Of a DNA stretch of 42,337 nucleotides, positions 32,727 to 41,254 are shown in pieces. Both the position numbers and the translations under genes were made by a program. The number at the start of each line of letters is the position of its first letter. Within the stretch, counting starts at the first letter, position 1. The DNA comes from Minwuia sp. GTDB taxonomy: Bacteria > Pseudomonadota > Alphaproteobacteria > Minwuiales > Minwuiaceae. The notes under the pieces were generated by a model that did no database searches, was not told where the DNA came from, and saw nothing but the letters and a program-made list of their open reading frames with translations. Location of the stretch: assembly GCA_029213165.1 (NCBI GenBank), contig JARGNO010000006.1, forward strand, positions 11,777 to 54,113. The letters are read 5' to 3'.

Positions 32727-34972
32727 TGAGCTGCTGCACCTCCGGATCGGCCTGTGCCCCGGCGCCACGCAGGATGCAGCCACGGAGCACGGATGCCCGT
32801 ACCCTGGACCTGATCATTCCGGGCGTTCACTGCGCGGGCTGCATTTCGCGTATCGAAGGTGCGGTGGGTGACCTCGCGGGTGTGGAGAATGTGCGGCTCA
32901 ACCTTTCGACGCGACGGTTGAGGGTCGATCTCGCTGCCGGAGCTACGGGAGATCAGGTTGTCCCAACAGTCGAGGGACTGGGCTATGACTGCCGGACCTT
33001 CAGTGCGGCGGAGGCTGGTACGAACGCACAGGACCGGCAGGGCAGGGAACTGCTGTTCGCACTTGCTGTCGCAGGTTTCGCAGCCGGAAACGTCATGTTG
33101 CTCTCCGTTTCCGTCTGGTCGGGGGCCGAAGGTGCCACGCGGGACCTGTTTCACTGGATCTCCGCGCTGATTGCCTTGCCCGCGATCCTGTTCGCCGGGC
33201 GCCCTTTCTTCCGTTCTGCCTGGCGGGCACTGAAGGGGCGCAGCCTGAACATGGATGTGCCGATCTCGCTGGCGGTGTTGCTGGCGGGCGGCCTCAGTCT
33301 CGATGCAGCGCTTTCGGGGGGCGAGGAAGCCTTTTTCGACGCTGCCGTGATGCTGCTCTTCTTCCTGCTGGTGGGGCGCTACCTGGACCACCGTGTACGC
33401 GCCCGGGCGCGTGACACGGTCGGGCAGTTGCTTTCGCTGATGGCTTCCGACGCAACACTGCTGATTGATGGCGGACAGCAGCGGGTGCCTGTCGAGACAA
33501 TCAGGTCCGGCGACATGATCCGGGTCGCGGCGGGGGAACGCGCGCCTGTGGATGGACAGATCACCGAAGGCCGGGGCGACCTCGACCGTTCCATCGTCAC
33601 GGGCGAATCCATGCCGGTCACGTTTGGTCCCGGCGACCATGTCGAGGCCGGAACGCTGGTCCTGACGCAGCCCCTGACGCTTCGGGCAACGGCGGTGGGC
33701 GAGAACACGTTCCTGGCCCAGGTCGTCCGACTGATGGAGGAGGCCGAGAGCGGTCGCGCCCGGTACCTGCGCCTCGCCGACCGTGCCGCGCAGATCTATG
33801 CGCCTGCGGTGCATCTGGTGGCGCTGCTGACCTTCATCGGCTGGATGCTGGTGACGGATGGTGACTGGGGGCAGTCGCTCTGGATTGCCGTTTCGGTGCT
33901 GATCATCACCTGCCCTTGCGCGCTCGGTCTTGCCGTCCCCGCAGTGCAGGTGGTGGCAAGCGGTGTCCTGTTCGGCAAGGGAATCCTGATCAAGGACGGC
34001 ACGGCGCTGGAGCGCCTGGCGGAGGCGCGGCGTGTTGTGCTGGACAAGACCGGCACCCTGACCAGCGGCCAGCCGCAGATCATCGAAAGCGACATGACGG
34101 CATCCGCCCTGGTGCTCGCCCGGGCACTTGCCGCGCAGAGTCGTCATCCGCTGGCGCGCGCCATGCTGGCCAGTGGGGGCGACACGTCAGTTCCGATCCC
34201 GGTTCTGACGGGCGTCACCGAACATCCCGGGCTGGGCATGTCGGGTGTCGCGGATGGCAAGGAAGTGCGGCTGGGCAGTCGGCGGTTCGCCGGACCCGGA
34301 AGCGGCATCACTGTCCCCTCTGGCATGGAACTCTGGCTGTCGGTCGATGGTGTGCCGCAGGGCCATGCAGTTCTCGCCGATACGCTGCGTGAGGGCGCGG
34401 TGGAGACCATTTCAGCATTGCAGGCGGACGGCTTCGCGCCTCTGCTGCTGTCTGGCGACAATGGAACGGCAGTCGAGGGAACAGCCAGGGCTGCGGGCAT
34501 CACTGACTGGCGCGCCGACCAGCGCCCCGAGGACAAGATCGCCGCCATACAGGCGCTGATGCAGGCGGGCCAGAAACCCCTGATGGTCGGTGACGGTATC
34601 AACGACGGCCCCGCGCTGGCGGCCGCGCATGTCTCCATGGCACCGGCCAGCGCCTCCGATCTGGGTCGGGCGGCAGCCGACATCGTGTTCCTGTCGGAGC
34701 GGCTGGAGGCGGTGACGGAGGCCATGCGGATCGCGCGGCACGCCCGCGCCCTGATCGTGCAGAACTTCGGCCTGGCGCTGGCCTACAACCTCATCGCCGT
34801 ACCGGTGGCGGTGCTTGGTGGCGCGTCCCCTCTCGTTGCGGCCCTTGCCATGTCATCCTCATCCCTTGTGGTCACGCTCAACGCCCTGCGGCTGCGGTTG
34901 CCAGGGGTGACCCTGCGCCGGATCGCTGGGTCGCGAAAGCCGGCCCCGGCGGCAAGGCAGGTTCCGGCATGA
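32726..34972 (+). CDS. ccoI: Copper-translocating P-type ATPase for cbb3 oxidase assembly
   Basis: This 748-residue P1B-type ATPase exports copper into the periplasm for CcoN maturation. It has a Cys-rich N-terminus (MSCCTSGSAC) and a heavy-metal-associated domain with C36 and C39 (GVHCAGC). Membrane helices follow, then the ion-path CPC at 396-398, phosphorylation D440 (DKTGTLTSG), and the hinge GDGINDGPAL with its first Asp at about 623. ATG 32726 follows GGAGAGGA and is preferred over TTG 32723. ATGA at 34969 couples it to ccoS. Confidence 0.96.
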   Translation: MSCCTSGSACAPAPRRMQPRSTDARTLDLIIPGVHCAGCISRIEGAVGDLAGVENVRLNLSTRRLRVDLAAGATGDQVVPTVEGLGYDCRTFSAAEAGTNAQDRQGRELLFALAVAGFAAGNVMLLSVSVWSGAEGATRDLFHWISALIALPAILFAGRPFFRSAWRALKGRSLNMDVPISLAVLLAGGLSLDAALSGGEEAFFDAAVMLLFFLLVGRYLDHRVRARARDTVGQLLSLMASDATLLIDGGQQRVPVETIRSGDMIRVAAGERAPVDGQITEGRGDLDRSIVTGESMPVTFGPGDHVEAGTLVLTQPLTLRATAVGENTFLAQVVRLMEEAESGRARYLRLADRAAQIYAPAVHLVALLTFIGWMLVTDGDWGQSLWIAVSVLIITCPCALGLAVPAVQVVASGVLFGKGILIKDGTALERLAEARRVVLDKTGTLTSGQPQIIESDMTASALVLARALAAQSRHPLARAMLASGGDTSVPIPVLTGVTEHPGLGMSGVADGKEVRLGSRRFAGPGSGITVPSGMELWLSVDGVPQGHAVLADTLREGAVETISALQADGFAPLLLSGDNGTAVEGTARAAGITDWRADQRPEDKIAAIQALMQAGQKPLMVGDGINDGPALAAAHVSMAPASASDLGRAAADIVFLSERLEAVTEAMRIARHARALIVQNFGLALAYNLIAVPVAVLGGASPLVAALAMSSSSLVVTLNALRLRLPGVTLRRIAGSRKPAPAARQVPA

Positions 34973-35109
34973 ACGTGCTCCTCTACCTCGTGCCGGTCGC
35001 CCTGCTGCTTGGCGGTCTGGGACTGGCAGCCTTTGTCTGGGCGCTGCGTTCCGGCCAGTTCGATGACCCGGACGGCGCGGCGGAACGCATCCTGCTGGAC
35101 GACGACTGA
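34969..35109 (+). CDS. ccoS: cbb3 oxidase maturation protein CcoS
   Basis: This 46-residue protein has one membrane helix (LLYLVPVALLLGGLGLAAFVWAL) followed by RSGQFDDPDGAAERILLDDD, the recognisable CcoS signature. CcoS is needed for cofactor insertion into the cbb3 oxidase. It overlaps ccoI by four bases (ATGA) and closes the cco gene run. After it, 35110-35236 contains no clear terminator. Confidence 0.95.
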   Translation: MNVLLYLVPVALLLGGLGLAAFVWALRSGQFDDPDGAAERILLDDD

Positions 35110-35236
35110 GAGGCATGCAGTTCGCCCTGCAACAAGGGGTTGTTCGTTGACTCTCGCCACCCCGGATACCCACTCTTGCTGTCACGGAGACTGGAATTCC
35201 TGACTGTTCCGGTTCCGCATCAAGGGAGTTCCGGAC

Positions 35237-35713
35237 ATGAGCGAAGATCTGGCCGCGCGCGTTGATCGCCTGGAGTCCATCGAGGCAATCAAGAAGCTGA
35301 AGCACGTCTACATGAACGAATGCGATCTGGGCTATCTGCCGGACAGGCTGGGGCCGCTGTTCGTGGACGAGGCTGTCTGGACCAGCGCGGTCTTCGGCCA
35401 CCATGCAGGTCGCGCTGCCATCGAGGAGTTCTTCGGCGGCATCTCTTCCCAGATCGTCTTCGCCGCCCACCTGGCAATGAATTTCGTCATCGACGTGGAC
35501 GGAGACACGGCGAGCGGAAAATGGCGCATCCTGATGCCCTGCACGATGATGGAGGACGGGGCGAAGGTCAGCCGCTGGATCCTGGGCGACTATGACGAGA
35601 GTTATGTGCGGGTGAATGGCGCATGGCTGTTCTCGAAGATTGATTTCCTCGTGAATTTCAACGTGCCGAGCCTGGAGAGCTGGGCCGGAACCGAAACCGT
35701 GCGCGGGGATTGA
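35237..35713 (+). CDS. SnoaL/NTF2-like domain protein
   Basis: This 158-residue single-domain protein has the cone-shaped NTF2-like/SnoaL fold pattern. An N-terminal helix (LAARVDRLESIEAIKKLKHVYMN), then VWTSAVFGHHAGRAAIEEFFGG and beta strands with HLAMNFVIDVDGDTASGKWRI, are typical of the SnoaL_4 group. Members are small isomerases, hydratases or non-catalytic binding proteins, and the function here is unknown. GGAG precedes the ATG. Its stop lies 5 bp before the start of the flavin oxidoreductase gene, so the two probably work together. Confidence 0.8.
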   Translation: MSEDLAARVDRLESIEAIKKLKHVYMNECDLGYLPDRLGPLFVDEAVWTSAVFGHHAGRAAIEEFFGGISSQIVFAAHLAMNFVIDVDGDTASGKWRILMPCTMMEDGAKVSRWILGDYDESYVRVNGAWLFSKIDFLVNFNVPSLESWAGTETVRGD

Positions 35714-35718
35714 CCGCG

Positions 35719-36894
35719 ATGGCCAGAACGACCCTGTTCAGCCCCATCCAGGTGCGCGGACAGACCTTCAAGAACCGGGTCGTCATCGCCCCCATGTGCC
35801 AGTATTCGGCGGTCGACGGCATGCTGAACGACTGGCACCTCACCCACCTGAACCAGTTCGCCATGGGCGGGGCCGGGCTGGTGATCATGGAGGCGACGGC
35901 GGTCGAGAAGCGGGGGCGCATCACCTGGGGTGACAGTGGTCTCTGGTCGGATGCCCACATGGAACCGATGCGTCCCATCGTGCAGCAGGTGAAGGCCCGT
36001 GGTGCCGCGATCGGTATCCAGTTGGCTCACGCAGGGCGCAAGGCCAGCATCAGCCGCCCGTGGGAAGGCGATTGCCCGCTCTCACCGCGGGAGATCGCGA
36101 AGGGGGAGGTGCCATGGGAGACCGGGGGCGCCAGCCCGGTGCCCTTCGGGGAGGGCTGGATCGTACCCCATGAACTCTCCGTCAGCGAGATCGCGGATCT
36201 GGTGGACAAGTGGGTAGATGCCGCACGACGCGCGGAAGAACTGGGCTTCGACATGGTGGAGATCCACAGCGCCCACGGTTACCTGAGCCACAGCTTTCTC
36301 TCGCCACTGTCCAACCGCCGCAGTGACGCCTACGGCGGTGATCGCGACGGGCGGATGCGTTTCACGCTGGAGGTGGTGGAGGCGGTACGCGCCGCCTGGC
36401 CTGCCGAGAAGCCTCTGTTCCTGCGCATCTCCTGCATCGACGGCAAGCGGGATGGCTGGGATATTGGCGATTCAGTGGAACTGTCGAAACGGGTGAAGGC
36501 TTTGGGGGTCGATGTCATCGACTGTTCGTCCGGCGGCATTGCAGGCTATGGCGAGAATACCTTGCCGCCCGCCACGCCGGGTTATCAGGTCGGCCATGCA
36601 GCCACGATCCGGCGGGAGGCGGAGATCATGACCCAGGCTGTCGGACTGATCACGGATCCGGCCCAGGCAGAGACCATCCTGCGTTCCGGGGCCGCCGATT
36701 TCACGGCGCTGGCGCGCGAAGTGCTGCACAATCCCTACTGGGCGCGGCACGCGGCGCTGGCGCTTGGGGAACGGGATGCCTTCGACGACTGGCCGGTCCA
36801 GTACGGGCACTGGCTGGCCATGCGCTCGAAAGGCATGTTCGGTGGCCGGGCAGGGGACTCGGATACGGAGAACCTGAAGAAGGCTGGCGACTGA
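35719..36894 (+). CDS. NADH:flavin oxidoreductase, Old Yellow Enzyme (YqjM-like)
   Basis: This 391-residue FMN enzyme of the Old Yellow Enzyme family is closest in pattern to the YqjM (thermophilic-like) class. C27 (IAPMCQYSA) is the redox-tuning cysteine of that class. QLAHAGRKA contacts FMN, and H183 and H186 (IHSAHGYLSHSF) match the substrate-binding His pair. The LSNRRSDAYGG and FTALAREVLHNPYW segments are standard. It reduces activated C=C bonds of enones or enoates with NAD(P)H. The physiological substrate is unknown. The frame also opens at TTG 35710, but the ATG is preferred. Confidence 0.92.
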   Translation: MARTTLFSPIQVRGQTFKNRVVIAPMCQYSAVDGMLNDWHLTHLNQFAMGGAGLVIMEATAVEKRGRITWGDSGLWSDAHMEPMRPIVQQVKARGAAIGIQLAHAGRKASISRPWEGDCPLSPREIAKGEVPWETGGASPVPFGEGWIVPHELSVSEIADLVDKWVDAARRAEELGFDMVEIHSAHGYLSHSFLSPLSNRRSDAYGGDRDGRMRFTLEVVEAVRAAWPAEKPLFLRISCIDGKRDGWDIGDSVELSKRVKALGVDVIDCSSGGIAGYGENTLPPATPGYQVGHAATIRREAEIMTQAVGLITDPAQAETILRSGAADFTALAREVLHNPYWARHAALALGERDAFDDWPVQYGHWLAMRSKGMFGGRAGDSDTENLKKAGD

Positions 36895-36927
36895 AGCAGG
36901 GCAAGGAAAACCGAAGGGGTTGAGCAG

Positions 36928-37137
36928 ATGGGCGAACGCAAACCGATCACCGCGGAAACCGTTGCGGCAGTGGCGCAGCAGAATGCGGGGCATCCGCTGG
37001 AACCGGAACGCGCCGCTGCCTACGCCGAGGCGCTGGAGCCGATCCTGGGCATGATGGAGCAACTTCGGGCGCTGCCGCTGAAGGACGTGGAACCGGCCCC
37101 TGTCTTCACCCCGGTGGAGGGCGTGTCCAATGACTGA
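36928..37137 (+). CDS. GatC/AtzG-like small amidase subunit
   Basis: This 69-residue protein has a helical stretch ALEPILGMMEQLRALPLKDVEPA followed by PVFTPVEGVSND. It resembles the GatC subunit of glutamyl-tRNA amidotransferase and the AtzG partner of AtzE-type amidases. It probably wraps around and stabilises the amidase encoded next, whose ATG it overlaps by 8 bp. No GatB-like gene is nearby, so a catabolic or biosynthetic amidase complex is likelier than tRNA amidation. Confidence 0.75.
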   Translation: MGERKPITAETVAAVAQQNAGHPLEPERAAAYAEALEPILGMMEQLRALPLKDVEPAPVFTPVEGVSND

Positions 37138-38536
37138 CCTGACGCAACTGGATGTCGTTGAGCTGGGCGCGCTTATCGCCGCGAAACATGTTTCACCGGT
37201 GGAGGTGACGGACGCGTTCCTCACCCGCATCGGGAAGGTCAATGCGGGGCTGAATGCGTTCGTCACCCTGACGCCTGAAACAGCGCGCGCCAGCGCGAAG
37301 GCGGCCGAGGCGGAGATCATGGCTGGCAACCATCGCGGGCCATTGCATGGCATTCCGCTGGGCCACAAGGACCTGTATGCCACCGCCGGGATCCGCACGA
37401 CCGGCGGTTCCCGTGTTCTGGCCGACAATGTGCCGACGGAAGATTCGACGGTCGCGGCGCGACTGTCGGCGGCGGGCACGGTGATGCTGGGCAAGCTCAA
37501 CACGCATGAGTTCGCCTATGGTCCGACCAACGAGAACTCCATGTTCGGCCCGACCCGCAACCCCTGGAACACTGACCGGATCACCGGTGGTTCCAGCGGC
37601 GGCTCGGGCGCTGCGGTGGCGGCGGGGCTGGCCCCCATTGCGTCAGGCAGCGATACCGGTGGCTCCATCCGCATGCCCGCGGCCTGCTGCGGCCTGACGG
37701 GCCTGAAACCGACCTATGGCCGGGTCAGTCGCGCCGGAATCCTGCCGCTCTGCTGGTCGATGGACCACGCTGGGCCACTGGCACGCTCCGCCATGGATGC
37801 CGCCATCTTCCTGGGTGCCATCGCCGGTCACGACCCGCGCGATGCCGCCTGTGCCGCCCGGCCGGTGCCCGACTACCCCGCGGCGCTGACCGGTGACATC
37901 AAGGGACTGAGGATCGGCATACCCCGCCGCTATTTCTTCGACCAGGCGCAGGGGCAGGTGGTGACGCTGGTCGATGCGGCACTGGCCGAGCTTGCTGGCA
38001 TGGGCGCGGAACTGGTGGAGATCGATATCCCGCATATCGAGGCCGCCGCCGCCGCCGCCATGGCGATCTACATCTCGGAGGCCACCGCCTATCACGACGA
38101 CACCCTGGACGACCGTGCCGACCTCTACACGGAGCAGGTGCGGGCCTTCCTGGAGATCGGCGACCAGATGCTGGCCAAGGACTATCTGCACGCCCAGCGC
38201 TACCGCACGTTGCTGGGGACGGAGGTCGCGCGGATCATGGCAGGTGTGGACGTGCTCGCCACCCCCGGCATTGCCCATACCGCAACGCCGCTGGGGCAGG
38301 AGATGGTGGACATCAACGGCACGGAGGAAGCCGTCTTCGGTGCCATCCTGCGCAATACCGAACCCTTCGACCTTACCGGCCAACCCGCCGTGGTCATCCC
38401 CTGCGGCCTGGCGGACGACGGAATGCCAGTCAGCATCCAGTTCGCCGGTCGTCCATTCGACGAGGCAACTGTGCTCAACGTCGCCCACGCTTACCAGCAG
38501 GCAACGGATTGGCATCGGGCGAGGCCGGATTACTGA
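37130..38536 (+). CDS. Amidase signature family hydrolase
   Basis: This 468-residue amidase has a complete Ser-cisSer-Lys triad: K80 (GHKDLYATAG), S155 (GGSSGGSG) and nucleophile S179 (GSDTGGSIRMPAACCG). The spacings of 75 and 24 residues are the same as in classical amidase-signature enzymes. It hydrolyses a C-N amide bond. The substrate is not evident. The 8-bp overlap with the GatC-like gene suggests a two-subunit enzyme. Neighbouring SnoaL-like and flavin oxidoreductase genes on the same strand may form one pathway. Confidence 0.92.
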   Translation: MTDLTQLDVVELGALIAAKHVSPVEVTDAFLTRIGKVNAGLNAFVTLTPETARASAKAAEAEIMAGNHRGPLHGIPLGHKDLYATAGIRTTGGSRVLADNVPTEDSTVAARLSAAGTVMLGKLNTHEFAYGPTNENSMFGPTRNPWNTDRITGGSSGGSGAAVAAGLAPIASGSDTGGSIRMPAACCGLTGLKPTYGRVSRAGILPLCWSMDHAGPLARSAMDAAIFLGAIAGHDPRDAACAARPVPDYPAALTGDIKGLRIGIPRRYFFDQAQGQVVTLVDAALAELAGMGAELVEIDIPHIEAAAAAAMAIYISEATAYHDDTLDDRADLYTEQVRAFLEIGDQMLAKDYLHAQRYRTLLGTEVARIMAGVDVLATPGIAHTATPLGQEMVDINGTEEAVFGAILRNTEPFDLTGQPAVVIPCGLADDGMPVSIQFAGRPFDEATVLNVAHAYQQATDWHRARPDY

Positions 38537-38623
38537 CAAGTTTCGCTCCGGGTTAGCTGAAACATTCCACCCCGCAGCGCCCTGTGCTACAGCCTCAGCA
38601 GGCTGGATGATGCAGGATGGATC

Positions 38624-39724
38624 ATGAGCGATACAGGTGAGGCGGCGGTTGCGGCGGAGGGGACTCCCGCGGCGGGAAGTGACGAGAAGCTGGTGCTGAC
38701 GCCGTCGCGGCAGTTCGGCGACTGGCTGCGGGAGACGAATGTCAGCCTGGGTTTCTCCACCTATCAGGCGGGGAAGATGTTCCTGATCGGGCGGCGCGAC
38801 GATGGCCGCCTGTCGGTGTTCGAGCGGACCTTCAACCGCTGCATGGGCATGTGGTCGAACGGCCAGACGATCTGGATGAGTTCGCTCTATCAGCTCTGGC
38901 GGTTCGAGAACATCCTGCCCGCCGGTCAGATGCATCAGGACTACGACAGGGTCTACGTACCGCAGATCGGCTACACCACCGGCGATATCGACACCCACGA
39001 CATCGGCGTGACGGCAGATGGCAAGGTCAATTTCATCGCCACCCTGTTCGGCTGCATTGCCGAGCCGAGTGAGCGGTTCTCCTTCAAGCCGATCTGGAAG
39101 CCACCGTTCCTTTCGAAGCTGGCGGCAGAGGATCGCTGCCATCTGAACGGTCTCGCCATGCGTGACGGCAAGCCGGGCTTCGTCACCGCAGTCAGCCGCT
39201 CCGACGTGTCCGACGGCTGGCGCGACCGGCGGACCGATGGTGGCATCGTCATGGATGTGCAGAGCAACGAGATCATTGCCGATGGGCTGTCCATGCCGCA
39301 CAGCCCGCGCTGGCATCAGGGCAAGCTGTGGCTGTCGAACGCCGGGACCGGAGAGTTCGGCCATATCGACATGGACAGCGGCAAATTCGTGCCCGTGGCC
39401 TTCTGCCCCGGATTCCTGCGTGGCCTGACGATGATCGGCGACTACGCCGTGCTGGGCCTGTCGAAGCCGCGCGAGAACCGCACCTTCAGCGGGCTGCCGC
39501 TGGACGACAGGCTGAAACAGGCGGATGCGGAGCCGCGGTGCGCGATCTATGTCATCGACCTGCGTACCGGCGACGTGGTCCACTGGCTGCGGATCGAGGG
39601 TGTGGTGGAGGAACTCTATGACGTCACCGTGCTGCCCGGTGTGAAACGGCCCATGGCCATCGGCTTCGTCAGCGACGAGATCCGCCGCATCCTGACCGTC
39701 GACGACACGGACTGGGACGGCTGA
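38624..39724 (+). CDS. TIGR03032-like protein of unknown function
   Basis: This 366-residue soluble protein has the features of the TIGR03032 family: LGFSTYQAGKMFLIG, FNRCMGMW, SSLYQLWRFEN, IDTHDIGV, LNGLAMRDGKPGFVTAVS, GLSMPHSPRWHQGKLWL and ENRTFSGLPLDDRL. The pattern of repeated strands looks like a beta-propeller. The biochemical role of the family is unknown to me. The start has a weak AGGA upstream. A 6-bp hairpin (38590-38605) lies just before it. It sits between the amidase and the F420 genes. Confidence 0.75.
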   Translation: MSDTGEAAVAAEGTPAAGSDEKLVLTPSRQFGDWLRETNVSLGFSTYQAGKMFLIGRRDDGRLSVFERTFNRCMGMWSNGQTIWMSSLYQLWRFENILPAGQMHQDYDRVYVPQIGYTTGDIDTHDIGVTADGKVNFIATLFGCIAEPSERFSFKPIWKPPFLSKLAAEDRCHLNGLAMRDGKPGFVTAVSRSDVSDGWRDRRTDGGIVMDVQSNEIIADGLSMPHSPRWHQGKLWLSNAGTGEFGHIDMDSGKFVPVAFCPGFLRGLTMIGDYAVLGLSKPRENRTFSGLPLDDRLKQADAEPRCAIYVIDLRTGDVVHWLRIEGVVEELYDVTVLPGVKRPMAIGFVSDEIRRILTVDDTDWDG

Positions 39725-39783
39725 GCGACCCATCCGGCGACCACGCCCTTCGACCTTCAACGACCAGATCACAGGACGACACA

Positions 39784-40458
39784 ATGACTGACAGCAAACC
39801 TTCGATTGCCGTTCTCGGCGGAACCGGTGACCTCGGTGGCGGCCTGGCGCTGCGCTGGGTGCGCGCCGGTTATCCGGTTATCATCGGCAGCCGTACCGCC
39901 GACAAGGCAGAGGCCGCGGCGACCGAACTCAACGGGCGCTTTCCGGGCAAGGGCGTGCAGGGCATGGACAATGTTGCCGCTGCCGCTGCCGGAGAGATCG
40001 TGGTCATGACCGTCCCCTTCTCCAACCATCGCTCGACACTGGAATCGGTGAAGGACGCAGTACAGGGCAAGATCGTGGTGGATGTGACCGTGCCGCTGGT
40101 GCCGCCGAAGGTCAGCCGCGTGCAGATGCCGCCGGAGGGGTCTGCGGGCAAGGCCGCGCAGGAATTCCTCGGCCCGGAGGTGCAGGTCGTCTCCGCCTTC
40201 CAGAACGTCGCCGCCGATCATCTGGCCGATCTGGCGCATGATCCGGATTGCGACGTGCTGGTGGCGGGCAACGTCGTCGCGGCGCGGGAGCAGGTGGTGG
40301 AACTGGTCGAAGCCTGCGGCATGCGTGGCTTCCATGTCGGGCCCATCGACAATGCTGCGGTGGCCGAGGCGCTGACGTCGGTACTGATCTTCATGAACAA
40401 GCGCTACAAGAGCCCCGGTGCCGGTATCCGCATCACCAATCTGCCGGACATGGACTGA
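39784..40458 (+). CDS. npdG: F420-dependent NADP oxidoreductase
   Basis: This 224-residue Rossmann protein opens with IAVLGGTGDLGGGLALRW and has the IGSRTADKAEAA segment, whose Ser-Arg pair suits NADP binding. Later VVMTVPFSNH and QNVAADHL match NPDG/F420:NADP oxidoreductases, which exchange hydride between NADPH and coenzyme F420. The assignment is strengthened by the two F420 biosynthesis genes directly downstream on the same strand. AGGA precedes the ATG. Confidence 0.85.
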   Translation: MTDSKPSIAVLGGTGDLGGGLALRWVRAGYPVIIGSRTADKAEAAATELNGRFPGKGVQGMDNVAAAAAGEIVVMTVPFSNHRSTLESVKDAVQGKIVVDVTVPLVPPKVSRVQMPPEGSAGKAAQEFLGPEVQVVSAFQNVAADHLADLAHDPDCDVLVAGNVVAAREQVVELVEACGMRGFHVGPIDNAAVAEALTSVLIFMNKRYKSPGAGIRITNLPDMD

Positions 40459-40486
40459 GCGGACCTGAATCAGGGAACGATCCGCG

Positions 40487-41254
40487 ATGCGGCGACTTGA
40501 GCTGATCGGGCTGGAAGGACTGCCGGAGGTGCTGCCCGGAGCGGACCTTGCTGCGATGATCCATGATGTGGCCCGAGCCTCTGCTGGCGGGCTGCAGGGT
40601 GGCGATGTCGTTGCCCTGGCGCAGAAGGTGATCTCCAAGGCGGAGGATCGCTATGTCGTGCTGGATGACGTGCGCCCTTCCGAGCGTGCCATCCGCATTG
40701 CTGCCCAGTGCGCCAAGGATCCGCGACAGGTGGAGGTGGTGCTTTCCGAGGCATCAGAGGTGGTGCGCCATCGCCCCGGTGTGCTGATCGTCCGCCACAG
40801 GCTCGGGCATGTGCTGGCCAATGCGGGCATCGATGCCTCCAACGTGCCGCGCGACGGGCAGGGGCGGGAGAGGCTGCTGCTGTTGCCGGTCGATCCCGAC
40901 GGCAGCGCGCAGCGGCTGCGTACTGAGCTGCGGCGACTTGCCGGGTGCGAACTCGGCGTTGTCGTCAACGACAGCCCCGGTCGGGCCTGGCGGGTCGGCA
41001 GTGCCGGTATCGCGATCGGCGTGTCCGGATTGCCTGCGATGCAGGACCTGCGGGGTCAGATTGACCGGGACGGGCGGGAACTGCAGGCCAGTGAACTGGG
41101 CCTCGCCGACGAGATCGCCGCCGCGGCCTCCCTCGTCATGGGGCAGGGGGCGGAGGGCGTGCCTGTGGTCATCGTGCGGGGGATGCTGTTTGCCGGGCGT
41201 CACGGTTCGGCGGATGAACTGGTGCGGCATCCGCTGATGGACCTGTTCCGGTGA
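40487..41254 (+). CDS. cofE: Coenzyme F420-0:L-glutamate ligase
   Basis: This 255-residue protein adds glutamate residues to F420-0. Family landmarks are GDVVALAQKVISKAE, RHRLGHVLANAGIDASNV and VVVNDSPGRAWRVGSAGIAIG. The last segment usually reads DTFGRPWR, so DSPGRAWR is a variant form. It has only the CofE domain, without the C-terminal nitroreductase-like domain of mycobacterial FbiB. It is 28 bp after npdG, and cofD starts inside its stop codon (GTGA overlap). Confidence 0.92.
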   Translation: MRRLELIGLEGLPEVLPGADLAAMIHDVARASAGGLQGGDVVALAQKVISKAEDRYVVLDDVRPSERAIRIAAQCAKDPRQVEVVLSEASEVVRHRPGVLIVRHRLGHVLANAGIDASNVPRDGQGRERLLLLPVDPDGSAQRLRTELRRLAGCELGVVVNDSPGRAWRVGSAGIAIGVSGLPAMQDLRGQIDRDGRELQASELGLADEIAAAASLVMGQGAEGVPVVIVRGMLFAGRHGSADELVRHPLMDLFR

